Shown here piece by piece: positions 45,901 through 56,883 of a stretch of 64,000 nt of DNA (positions are counted from its first letter, which is position 1; every line of letters begins with the position of its first letter). Below the pieces are notes generated by a model that was given only the letters and a program-made list of their open reading frames with translations, made no database searches and had not been told where the DNA came from. Source of the stretch: Nemertoderma westbladi. Lineage: Eukaryota > Xenacoelomorpha > Nemertodermatida > Nemertodermatidae. The position numbers were made by a program, and so were the translations under genes. The stretch lies in the NCBI GenBank assembly GCA_032718475.1, contig JAUCBJ010001574.1:1-64000 (forward strand). Reading direction: 5' to 3'.

Positions 45901-47176
45901 ATTTCCTGTAGTCCAGTTACGGGTCCACGGACCTCAGAAGAGCTATATAGTGAACGCCCTCCTGGACTCCGGTAGCACAGGAACATTCATCGATAAAGAA
46001 CTAGCCGAAGTCATCTTTGCTGGACAACCCAAGTTCCGAACCAAGCTAAACGTGTCAGGAATCATGCAAGTTTGGAAATCTACAGTAACAGCTGATTATT
46101 ATGTAGGAGCGTTGTCCACCCCCCAGGACGAACTAGGAGAACATAGCATAAGGTCAGTGAAAATGGTGGCTATAAAGAACTTCGCTACTACTCAAGCAGA
46201 CCTTTATAATTGGGACGAGGATGAGAGCATCCAACATCTTAACATACCTCGATTCCAGACTGATTATCCTGGAGTGCAAATACTCATCGGCCAAAACGCG
46301 CATGAGGCGCTGGAGACATTAGAGAAACGACCTGCTCAACCGCAGCCACTACAGACCTATGCGGTAAGAACTAGAGTAGGTTGGTACCTTACTGGACCTT
46401 CCCGTAGAACGCTCAGGGAAAGACTGCTTCAAGATCGCGTCTGCCAGGTGAGTGAATGGGAAGATGATACTAGTGAGGGAGACGACCCAACTGAGGGAAC
46501 ACCACACTCCTCAGATAATGACAATCTTAGCTCCAATGTAGATCAATGGAGATATTGCCCCAAGAAGTTTAATCCAACGGACATCGCTTCCAGAGGAGCA
46601 ACTCCTCAAGAACTGACAGATACTATAGACCGGTTAGGTGAACCCGACTTCCTGAGTAAGGAGAATGAATGGCCTCCCCATCTTACTCCGACTGAGATTA
46701 GACCAGCCAAGGGAGCGGAGAAAGTCGAACCTGAAACCCGGACGGGTGGATCGGAGTTATTTGAACCCGGGATAGATCTGTCGGTATTACATGTTGCCAG
46801 GGACGACGCCGTGGATCTGGGCCTCCCCTCCGCGAGTGGATCCTTCATGAAGATCAGAGAGAGCGATTGGAGCTCTGGAACATCAGACGTCTCGCAGGGA
46901 CTCTCACCTCTCCTGCAGAGAGCGACGGACCACTATAGCTCCTGGAATCGGCTTTGTGACGCCGTCATATACTTTGAGCGATGTTTCTATCGTCACTATT
47001 CCAGGACGAAGAGGAAACCTGGAATTGTATTCAGGATGCAGCGACTCAATCACCCAGTCGGTCGTTTGTGTTTATCGGAAGGGAATGGAGGACTCTCCGG
47101 AAACTGTGGAAGGCAAGATTCTCTTCCCACGACCACCTCCCTAATCCTTCAAACATCTAGGGACTCCATAACGTAA
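42985..47176 (+). pseudogene. BEL/Pao gag-protease with deleted pol
   Basis: Gag starts at 42985 (MSDAKQNLSDS). An in-frame deletion of about 0.87 kb near 43033 removes most of the N-terminal gag found in the 57-kb copy. The coiled coil (about 43300-43580) follows. A 4-bp duplication near 44163-44170 (GGATGGATGG) shifts the frame; from there one frame runs to 47176. It carries DUF1759-like gag (VKFNGDEMKWLPFNEYY), zinc knuckles CVLC.., CYNCLRRGHQRRTC and CAKCGAKHHILLH (about 45440-45640), and an aspartic protease NALLDSGSTGTFID with its Asp codon at 45965-45967. Near 46525 about 1.7 kb containing RT and most of RNase H is missing, so protease-side sequence joins DQWRYCPKKFNPTDIASRG. Integrase is also missing after HYSRTK (about 47010). 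The copy cannot reverse-transcribe itself. Confidence 0.9.
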
Positions 47177-48832
47177 CAACATATGGAGTGGGTGTGTGAC
47201 TCTATTATTTTATATTATTTTATTATTTTTATATTTATGTATGTATTACTATGTAATTCTATTATAATCGTTTTCTTTAATTTTATTCAGTAGAATGTTA
47301 TTTTAGCGATTATTTAGTAGATTAGTGCAATATATATTCGCGTTTATTACTTAATTACGTATATATTATATTTAATGCGACGGCAAGAAATAATTCTTTT
47401 CCTTCTTCCTTACTGCTCCGTATTCTATTATAAATACGTAACTACAGTAAGATGAAATGTCCGTACTTATTAAAGTACAATAAAGCCACTACTATATTCA
47501 AGTATTATTGGTAGGCAGAGTATTAGGAATGCAAAGTTCAGATCCTCGTGTCTCGGCTAAACCAAGCTCTGGGTAGACCTTGGAAACGACTTGCCTCTTC
47601 ACACTGACATTGCTTCGTGCGATATTGCTCTCATACCGTATATTAAATAATACATATAGTAGCGTGATGTCCCTTTAACAGTAGCGTATAACGCAAAATA
47701 AATCTGTTAAACCCTTTGACCATCTGTAATTCTAGTCGATTAAGATATCGTGGCACCCACCGATATACTTGAAAGACAAATTATAGAATCAGTGGTTAAC
47801 GTCACCAGACAAGTTCTGGAATAAATCGGTGCCCATCTCAAATATTAATTATTTAATATTTGCAAATCTAATACGTCAAAATCTGTAAAATTCAGATCCT
47901 TCAACAATTCTAGTCAATTAAGATATCGTAGCATTTACCGATATTCTTAAAAAAGACAATTGTCATAGAATTAAGGATCTTGTGTCCCTAGACATGTTCT
48001 AGAATCAAAATATGTCCATTTAATTATCAAATAATAAAATTTCAGGGAATAAATTTAAATTCATGCCTTTAATGAATTTAATAAATTGCCATTTTTACGC
48101 AATTTATAAAGTTCCCAAAATTTCATTAATTAATAGATCAAGGGAGCGGAGATTTATCTTATCATGCGTATGAGTGTGTGAAAGTCTCCCAAACATAGTC
48201 AATAGCCGATAAAATTCATAAAGTCATGTATAAAACAGAACATTGACTATTAAAGAATACTATTAAATAACATCCCAGATCTGTATGCATTGGAACTACC
48301 CTAATTCTACCACTAGCTTTGCATAATGTCACCATAGCAACAACCACGCTAGAATTAGAATTGAGTTAAAAGAACAATAGAAAGCTTGTCCCATTGAATA
48401 GCATAGGGAATAATAGCGCACTACTAGTATCCCAGGATACATACTAATACAGTGACATTCTGGAAGGCATTGACTAACGGACAAATGGCCCGAATGTGTG
48501 TAATTTGTGACAAGTTGTGTGTGTGGTATTTGTGAGTTTATAGGTGAATGTTACTACTAAGGTGTGTTTACAGTAGCTAGTCGCAATCGTAAAAGTAACC
48601 TAACTCTCCAAGGAAAACCTGAAGTACATCTAAGTCTTTGGGACGGACAGTCGAGTGACTTGTGTCGGTTGTCGTTGTCGTTGTGCGGCTACGTCGTTGG
48701 CGAAAGTACAGCGGCGACGACACATCGGCGCTGAGGATCTCGTACTGTCCGGGGTTGATTGGGGTAGGCAGCGACGCCCGCTCGCCTAAATATAAACTCA
48801 TTATAATATGGATAAACTCATATATAGCAGAT
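47177..48832 (+). mobile_element. BEL/Pao region between pol remnant and accessory ORFs
   Basis: AT-rich, mostly non-coding. Two diverged direct repeats of about 175 bp start near 47731 and 47908 (AATTCTAGTC.ATTAAGATATCGT). Confidence 0.55.
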
Positions 48833-49138
48833 ATGACGGAGTTGATAGAAGATGGTCTTGGTATCGGGGAGCAATATACTCTATTTTTGCAAGCGTTTGT
48901 TGATAGCTTAATACGCGGCGACGTTAGTCCAACTGCTGCGGAGGACGATGGTCGTTATATCGAACCGCCAATGTCCCAAGAGCAGCCCGCGCGCGAGTTG
49001 GACTATAGAAAATTCGCTGCTCGATATACGCAGCGTAATGGTACGTATATGGTCTTCTTAACAACTGGTCATCCTATCGATTTACACAATACGGACTATG
49101 TCGACTATATATCCTGCCCAGCGGAGTCGGAACCATAA
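48833..49138 (+). CDS. Small ORF in the BEL/Pao 3' region, function unknown
   Basis: An ATG at 48833 opens 101 codons ending at 49138: MTELIEDGLGIGEQYTLFLQ ... PMSQEQPARELDYRKFAARY ... CPAESEP. It is acidic at first, with no membrane segment or known motif seen. The frame is open further upstream to 48662, with a low-complexity valine/arginine start, so the start codon is a choice. Its position after pol and before the basic-tail ORF suggests it belongs to the element's extra 3' gene, perhaps the first exon or a frame broken by shifts. No homologue was visible in the 9.7-12 kb copy. Confidence 0.4.
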   Translation: MTELIEDGLGIGEQYTLFLQAFVDSLIRGDVSPTAAEDDGRYIEPPMSQEQPARELDYRKFAARYTQRNGTYMVFLTTGHPIDLHNTDYVDYISCPAESEP

Positions 49139-49649
49139 ACTGAAATTCGAATGCGAAAATTCTATTCGAAATCGGCTCGAAAGAAAAGACACTAAAGAAA
49201 CAAATGGACGCGGTAACTCCAAAGTATATTTGGAATTCTTGATAGAAGCATTGTAACAACAAATAAATGTCACCCGCGTTTACCTTACCAGACGTGCGTC
49301 TTTGGTATTATTACGATAAACGCCCTAGACCCAAATAATAAACGGAAAGACATAAACATCCATGTAAACCGAAACTTGTTGACGTATCACCTATGCTCAC
49401 TCGGCTCGAACGATCCTGGAGTAAACCTACAATCAGCGTCCCGGAATACTCGGTCAAACCTCCTCATTCCTTAGTTGGACCTCAGACCTGCGATCCTGGT
49501 GGTGTCGCGGATCCTCGCGGACTGTATTCACTGTTCAAAGATCTAGTGCTACCCTAACAATTAATCGGTAACACTCCGACAGTGATTTCTAGCTAGCCGC
49601 CCATCTTACCTAGCTGGATTATGACGCAGACACCTAATATCATTATCCA

Positions 49650-50115
49650 ACCGTATGGTCGTCCCGTTTAACGCGATACAACCCTTCATCAAAGTGAAGG
49701 AGAGCGTTGTACGAAACGAGTTAAACGCTATTCTATAAAGATCAAAAAGAAACCTGCGTTTGTTCAGATAAACGTAAGTTACAACAGTAAGTCCAATCGA
49801 TAAACAAATTGGCCTTATCTCAGTTCGATTGGGAAACCTCGAATCTCAAAGAAGATATCAAGCTTAGAAAACCCTATTCTCTGCGAGAGTTTTGGACGAA
49901 CGTATCCCATGACAAGCGGAGGAAAATCAGCTCGAGGAGAAGCATATCGAAATGGACGAGACACCGACCGTAAACCCAAACCTTTTAATGCAATCATATT
50001 GCACCCTTCACCCAGGAGTTATGGCCCTCCTAGTAAAGTGGCTTCCCCCAAAGAGAAAATGGCTCTTGCTAGCTTTAAAAAACTGCGTAAAAGTCGTCCG
50101 CGCAAGAAAGACTAA
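49650..50115 (+). pseudogene. Decayed basic-tail accessory ORF of BEL/Pao
   Basis: Homologous to 11653-10921 (minus). The stretch near 49700 corresponds to VEESVVRNALDAIRQ but with stops, and the open part 49909-50115 ends in SPKEKMALASFKKLRKSRPR then KKD. The related copy has SPPSKLARPKEKRTLASLKK and a longer basic tail. Retention of the basic C-terminus in two diverged copies suggests it was once under selection. The polypurine tract and 3' LTR follow directly. Confidence 0.6.
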
Positions 50116-50193
50116 CTGTTTAGAGTATCTTTATGTTTTAGAAACTGTGATTTTTATATTTTATAGACTGAAAATCCCATTTTCTGGGAGCGG

Positions 50194-51399
50194 TGTAAAA
50201 GCTTTTGCTGAATTGTCCGGTTATTTTTCCTTATTTTTCCCGTAAAATACTCTGTAGTTGGTTTACCAGGCATAAAAAGGCCGTGTCCTTGCTGTACTGG
50301 TGTTTTAGCGGACATAAAAGCTATTTCTTCTGTATTTGTACTTTAGAGGACATAATCCGTAATTCCGTGACGTAAAAGCTCGATACTCTTGAAAACAGTG
50401 TCGCTACCATGACGACGGCTAGCAGCTGATATTGCCACGTCGACGTTTCTTTGTTTCTCTGTTCTCTCGTTGTTCAGGTTGACCAATCAGAGCGTTTGTT
50501 GTCTCTGTGTTGGAGGTATATACAGAAACTCAGTAGTTCAGTGTTATGTTTTTGCCCAGAGCCTAAGAACCGGCTTTGGCACCTCCGTTTTTCAGTTTTT
50601 AGTCTTACACTAGTAGGTTTAATTATAAAGGGCATATATCCTTTAACTCATGGAATCACTGCTAACTGATCATACATACTGACTGCTGAAACATTGCAAA
50701 CTCATAACAATCAGTGTTTTCATTGTTGTTTTATACTGCTATTTACCGTCAGTTCTTCATAATATGGTTGATGAATAATTATATTTGGAATAACGATAAA
50801 TAACCCCGAAACCCAATATTCTTGATATACCGAAGGTAAGAGAGAAGGGTTAAAGAATAACGATTGTGACTTATGTTAAAGTGGTTTGAAGTGAATCTAA
50901 TGTTATTTGATAGACCCTACATGAGTCAGTCTGTGTTCCTTTTATATGTGACTAAAATCAGTGAAGATTGGCAGATTAGTGTGCAGTATTGTGCAGCATT
51001 GTGTATGAGTGAGTCTGTTAAAGAAGCAATTCCTAAAGAATGCGCCATATATGTGAATTATAATTAAGCCATATCGTTGTGAGTAGTTTAAGTCATAACT
51101 CTGTTTATATAGATAAAGCGCCACGTCCTAAAGGAACTGTTAATATTACCGAAGGTGAATAATATTGTCAGAGATTATATAGTACTGTCAGTCGAATAAT
51201 ACATTAGGCTTACATAGCAATAAAATTAAACCGTCGAACCCAATCTCCCGGGAATATCCAGCGGGTGAATGATCGCGCACAGATTGGTTTCGACTAGTGT
51301 AGTGAATCAAATACTTGTCATAGACTAAAAACCGATTTAATATCTAGAAGACATCTTAATTTGGTGGGTTAAACTGCCAAAGGTCTGAAAGCGCGAACA
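50194..51399 (+). mobile_element. 3' LTR of the 11.8-kb BEL/Pao element
   Basis: 1,206 bp, the same length as the 5' LTR with one difference seen (50853). Preceded by CCATTTTCTGGGAGCGG, followed by the target duplication CCCCA (51400-51404). Confidence 0.95.
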
Positions 51400-51404
51400 C
51401 CCCA

Positions 51405-52294
51405 TCATCATTATGATGATCTAAGGACATGCGTAGAACATAGTCAACCACAATAATGAACAAGAATGGTGCAAGTGTGTCTCCTTGGAGGACGCCCCAT
51501 AACACTTCAAATGGTTCTGTGTCACCATCAACAGTAGACACAAATGTTGTCGAACCATCGTATACTGATCTGATTGCTGCAATAATTTCACCAGGAATCC
51601 CATATAATGAAAGTATGCTGAACATACGTGAGCGAGAGACTGAATCAAAGGCCTTGAAGAAGTCAACAAAGATAACAGCCAGATGCCTGTCTTTCTTTTT
51701 TGATAACTCTTCAATTATCCTTCTAAGTGCCAAAATGGGCTCCATGGTCCCACGACCTTTACGGAACCCATTCTGATTTCCACGTAGCAGTCTCTCAATG
51801 GGATCCCTGATGCGATTTAATAGAATTCTATTGTATAGTTTTGCAGCAATCGAGATCAATGAGATTCCCCGAAAAGAACCATAGAGTGTTAGGTTGCCCT
51901 TCTTGGGAACTGGCACCAACTTATTTGTTTTCATTTCTTGTGGGACTCTTGTTGTACGGTACATGTCTACTATGATGGGATAGATGAGCTTTAAACACTC
52001 AGGTATTTTAAAGACCTCAGGGGGAACACCATCTACTCCACTGGCACGATTGGTCTTAATGCTCTTTGCAGCAGCCTTCACTTCTGCAAAGGAGATATCG
52101 CCAATGGGAATATCTGGGAGTACAGACTCAGACACTTTTACTTCTATAAAGTTATCAGGCAATACCCTGTCATTATTGAGGAGCTTTTCAAAGTGGGCTT
52201 TCCAACCATTGAGGCGATCGGCTGGTGATTCAGCCTTAACCTTGGTGGTTGGTTGGCTTTTCCGCCCAGTAAGCAGATTGATCGATTTCCATGC
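51405..52294 (-). pseudogene. LINE 2 copy 2, 5' half (RT palm and fingers)
   Basis: One open minus-strand frame, ending artificially in the LTR, encodes RT blocks: NRASGVDGVPPEVFKIP, LVPVPKKGNLTLYGSFRGIS, NGFRKGRGTMEPILALRRII, AVIFVDFFKAFDSVSRSR (catalytic Asp) and WGVLQGDTLAPFLFIIVVDY. The catalytic FADD box is in the other half (about 39540). It is 5'-truncated at 52294, within a linker equivalent to 15900-15930 of copy 1; no endonuclease is present. Target duplication TACGGG at 52295-52300 matches 38722-38727. Confidence 0.9.
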
Positions 52295-52300
52295 TACGGG

Positions 52301-52310
52301 TCATGGTGTA
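52301..52310. repeat. Right end of the foldback transposon plus TA
   Basis: TCATGGTG (52301-52308) completes the terminal inverted repeat beginning CACCATGA at 36707; TA at 52309-52310 mirrors TA at 36705-36706. Confidence 0.8.
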
Positions 52311-53615
52311 TAAATATACTGTAATATAATAATAATATAAATTATGATATTTTTTTTCGATTCGTTATTCCCAAATATGCTTCGCTTCGTTTCGTTTTCC
52401 TTTCGTTAAAGGCCCTTCCGCGCAGCTTTTTTTTGAGCTTTTTTTCAAGCTTTTTTTAATTAAAACAATTTCTAGGAATTAATTGCTTCAAGATGAATCT
52501 GCGAATTTTCGAATACTAAAACCTAAAATATAGAATAAAGCTCAAAAAAAGCTTGAAAAAAGGTTTGAAAAAAAACTAAAAAAAAAAGCTTGAAAAAAGC
52601 TAGAAAAGAAAGCTCAATAAATATCAATAAAATAAATAAGCCATCCCTGAATATAATATAATAATAATAATTATTATTATTATATTACCTCCAGCGAACG
52701 CTAATTATTGCAATCGTTTAATGCCTACATCTCAGGTGTTTCTAAACGAATTCAGTCATTGTTATACTGTATGTTTGGAATCCTTGCAACGTAACTTTTC
52801 TATTGATATAGATAAAACCGGTTCCTTACAAAAGCAAACCACGCCACAACGTGGGGGGTCATCAGGGGGGATTCTCCCAAGGACGTATTGATTCTCCCAA
52901 GTAGGGCGTACTGTATGTGTGACATCGATTTTATTATTTGAAAAAGGACCTTACACAGAACGATTAATTAGAATTATATTAAGGCAACGGCAACAATGAA
53001 CAGCGCAAATATCTTAGACTTCATGATTTATAGTGCACAAAGTACATGTAGGAAGTTTAGCCCAAAATCGTCACTTTAGCCAGTGAATCGCTAATATGTG
53101 TGACCGACTGTAGCGTGACCGTACTGTATGTATCTGTGTATAAATTGTCAATTTTATTCACAATATGTATAATTTTATTTACGTCATACAGCCGTACTAT
53201 CTTCACATGTTCATTGTTTATAATGGTTATACGTGTCTCTTGTAGGCCTATATGTTCTTGTTAGCTCTATTTTATTTTTTATATTTAATGTCAATTAAAC
53301 AATTCCAATTCCTATCCCGAAGACACTTATAATTACAGTATATTTAATTCTTTTTATCCGTTTTCTAGCAATACAATAATCGATACGCAATCTGACAAAA
53401 TTTATAGTAAACACAGTATGCCCGATCCACCTTCACGCGGACTGAGCGCTATTTTCCTGAAAAACCGACATTGTCGGTTTGTTTTGTTATTCGCCGCAGC
53501 TTCCAAGCATGGTGAGGCCTCTTTTTCTCCGTCATATTTGAAGTTGCGCTGCCCCTACAGCCAAATCTAAGGGCTGAAAATTGGAGGCAACTGGCCTCCA
53601 CGAGAAGACTTATAC
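52311..53615. other. Non-coding stretch with AAGCTT-type palindromes
   Basis: At 52428-52615 many A/T runs flank AAGCTT/GAGCTT words in inverted arrangement. Positions 52705-52800 match the right arm of the foldback element (38390-38490). The rest shows no gene or known repeat. Confidence 0.5.
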
Positions 53616-54957
53616 TGTAAAGGCTTTTGCGGATATAACTAGTCATTTTCCCCGCAAAGTACTCTGTAGGTGTTTTAGCTGACATAAAAAGCCGTTTTTC
53701 TTACTGTGTAGGTGTTTTAGTGGACATAAAAAGCCATTTTTCTGTATGTGTACTTTAGCGGACATAACAAGCCATTTTATGCCGCAATACGCCAAAATAC
53801 TCTTAATACAGTGTGGCTTAGATGACGAAATCTATCAGCTGATTTTGATGTCGATGTGGAGCTTTCTTAACTCTCTTTGTTCAGCTCACTCGACCAATCA
53901 GAGCGATTTTCATTTTATTTTGTACAGAAGCCTACGGGAAATCACGCAATGCATGACGGTTTTTGTTTACCTTTTTCCTGAGCCCAGAACATCGGCTTTG
54001 GAATTATTCTTAGTTTCAGACTTTAGCCAAACATTCGACGGCTTTGATTATAGGAACGTATAACTGTTATCGCAGTGCCAGACTCATACCAAACTGGACA
54101 CACAAATGCAGGTCATATTATACTATACGTACGGTTACCTGTAGCAATTGCGACTTACATTATAGTGGTTTTGGAGTGAATTGAATGCTATTTCATAATC
54201 CCTACATGTGTCAGTTACTATTCTCCTTATATATGATCAAATTTAGTGAAGGTCGGCAGATCAGTGTGCAGCAGTGTGCGGTAGTGTGCATGAGTGTGAC
54301 AGATAACAAAGCATTTCCTAAAGAATGCGCTTTATACGAAAATCATTAGCCATCCCGTTGTGTTTAGTGTAAGTCATAACTCTGTTTACATACTTAAAGC
54401 GCCACGTCCTAAAGGAACTGTTAATATTTCCCGAAAGTAAATAATATTTGTCCGAGATTATATATTAACGATCAATCGAATAGTATAGTAAGTCTACACC
54501 GCAATAAGGTCAGAGCCTCCGAATCCAGTCTCCCTTAACTGTGGGTGAATGGTCGCGCATAGGCTGGCTTCGGCTAATGTAACTTTATATCTTACTAGCA
54601 GGCAATACCCGAGGCATGTTACCCGGTATTTCCCGCTACCGGCATATGCCTACTGGCGTACTGGTACCGGTATAGGCCTACTGACGTACCGGTACCCAGT
54701 ACCGGTACCGAACTTGAATTATACTTTTCGAAAAGTGGCCTATAACGACCGCTGGTTAAAGTTATACACACATGCCAAGTTCCAGCGCAATCCCTCCGCC
54801 CGTTTTGGAGGAGTTCGAACACAGAAAGAAAGAGAGAATTTGATTTTTATAGGTATAGATATGCAACAAATACTTGTTATAGGCTAAAGTCGATTTATAA
54901 ACTAGAAGACACCTAAAATTAGCGGGTTAAACTGCTAAAGGTCTAAAAGCGCGAACA
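53616..54957 (+). mobile_element. BEL/Pao 5' LTR of the third element (1,342 bp)
   Basis: TGTAAAGGCTTTTGCGG ... GCGCGAACA. It is longer than its relatives because of an insertion at about 54588-54872. Flank is TTATAC. The leader and gag follow in the same orientation. Confidence 0.9.
54588..54872 (+). mobile_element. RTE-like SINE or LINE 3' fragment inside the LTR
   Basis: A 285-bp insertion relative to the other LTRs. It opens ATCTTACTAGCAGGCAATAC and ends with a segment (GCCAAGTTCCAGCGCAATCC ... GAGTTCGAACACAGAAAGAAAG ... TTTTTATAG) that resembles the 3' ends of RTE-type LINEs and the SINEs that use them. The middle is full of ACCGGTA palindromes. Assignment is by pattern only. Confidence 0.5.
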
Positions 54958-56883
54958 ATAACAGTTATTGTAGTTTCTTTATTGCAACGTAGGCAATAAA
55001 GTCGAAGGTACCGGTCGAACGGTGAGCTGTAGGCCTAACTGCCCAACTGCACGAACCGGTACTTACAGGTACATCAGTATTATTCGATTTTGATAATTAT
55101 ATACCGGTAGGTCTTGATATTTAATCAGGGACTGCAGCCCTGGTTTTTATTGGGATTTTACTTATTTCTGTCAGTTTTATTTATCTGTAAGTTAATATTG
55201 AGCAGAAGGCGTGTAAGCCTGCTCAGATTGTATAAATAATTTGTAGGCTGGATTGTTGTCTGGTTGTTGTTAAGTCTGAAGAGATTGCAGTGTGTGTAGA
55301 GTGTATGTCCGATAAAGTACTAGTTAGGAACGTGGGGGCATCCAGAGCTGTAAGGTAAATCCCCCCCCCCCCCCCCCCCCCCGAAAGAATAAGTCGTACT
55401 ACTCGGTTAGAACGAGTACTAACTAACCATTTCGGAGTCTGCATATACTGTAGTTTATTTAGGCTTGATAGTAGTCTGCAGGCGTTTGGTCTGTATTTTG
55501 TTTGTGTAGTCTGTACGGGTAGCGTAATATTTATTATTCAGAGTTTATGCGATTATTCGCAACATACACAACCCCAAGTTTATTCCTACAGTAATTGTGC
55601 TTGTTATACATACCGTTATAGTTAAATTAACCCCGGTACTACATCAGGGCTGTTTGGCGTAGGTAAAGACTGGTGATTTTATGCTCTAGTCACTCCAGCA
55701 GATACTGTGGTTCTTTTAGCTGTACAAGTATATTTAACTGCTGGTTATTTGTTGTATAAGTACTTGTACCTAATTTAGGGTTTAGTGTACAGTGCTTTCC
55801 GAAGGTAATTAGTTTGTAGGCAGTATATTTGTGTTGTAAAGTGGTTAATAGGCACGTTAGCTATAGTTGGCTGCGGTAATTAACTTCTAGGTAGGAACAC
55901 TCCGGGTACATAACGTAGTACTTATAGAGCTGTAAGCTAGAGACTATAAGTCGTCAGACGGTGGTATTTTCTTATCTAGACAACGCAATATATTTACTAC
56001 TGCTTAATTATTTTCAAATACCGTAGTATCCTGTCCGTTGTAATAACCAGAAATTCTAACCCCTTGTTAGGCTGGTTTGTAGATTTCTTGTAAAATTAAC
56101 CCTAAAATTTGTACGTGTAATTTTTGTGTTTATTTAGAGATTGTAATCTCACCCCTTAATTGTACGTAATTTGTAGTAATAAGTAACTTAGTAAATTAGA
56201 ATTATTTGTTTTAGTGTCCAATAAGTAGCACTCCACTGAGAGCGTTCAGCTTCTGTGAAGTGACTCCTTACCTAGAAATAATAACATTTATTTCGAATAT
56301 TGTCAAAACCCATTAAACGGGTATATATATATATTATAAATCAACTCAAACCGATTTATAAAATAGTAGGCCTGTTATACATAAATTAGGTCTTAATATC
56401 AGTTGGACTACTGCTTAAATAACGGTAATAAAGTGAAGTAAAGTAACTAGGTAACCCTAAAATTCAGAAATTCAATTATTCTAAAATAATTGACATACCG
56501 GTATTTACGATAGGCTTATTATATTTATTCTATAAATTTATGCTGAAATTATATACCGGTATTCTGTAATTAATTTAGTCTATAATTATACTTATATATA
56601 CTACAAGTGTAAGCTGTATACCGGTATTCACGGTAGGCTTATTATATATTTATATATATTTATGCTGAAATTATATACCGGTATTCTGTGACAAACCCTA
56701 GTCTGTAATAATACATATATATATACTATAAGTGTATACCGGTATTCTAATATATTGTATATATATCACGTTACACTGAGTAACGATATCGGTAATTAAT
56801 TACTAGGCTTTTAGTTGATACTGAATTACTAGACTTGCTTTAACTGTAGTTCTAGCAGTAGGCATTCAACTGTACAAATAAAC
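54958..56883 (+). mobile_element. Leader of the third BEL/Pao element
   Basis: Stem-loop CTTTATTGC 54977-54985 / GCAATAAAG 54993-55001. A C22 tract at 55361-55382 has expanded from C7 at the same site in the 21-kb copy. TACCGGTAT-bearing tandem units lie at 56480-56780. Confidence 0.75.

Larger units (their letters stand above)
39621..51399 (+). mobile_element. Complete-ended but internally deleted BEL/Pao element (11.8 kb)
   Basis: Two 1,206-bp direct LTRs bound it, with the 5-bp target duplication CCCCA on both sides (39616-39620, 51400-51404). The empty site is preserved in LINE 2 copy 1 (ATCACCCCATCATTATT at 15520-15536). Order: LTR, leader, gag, protease, remnant of pol, about 1.6 kb AT-rich, small ORFs, polypurine tract CTGGGAGCGG, LTR. 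Only one LTR difference was found by eye (C at 40280, A at 50853). Confidence 0.95.

Noticed and set aside
44087-47176. 1,029-codon frame as an intact gag-pol
   Set aside because: It lacks RT, most of RNase H and integrase, and gag is frameshifted upstream.
47520-47640. tRNA-like B-box (GTTCAGATCC) in the BEL/Pao 3' region
   Set aside because: No cloverleaf or A-box at suitable distance could be drawn.
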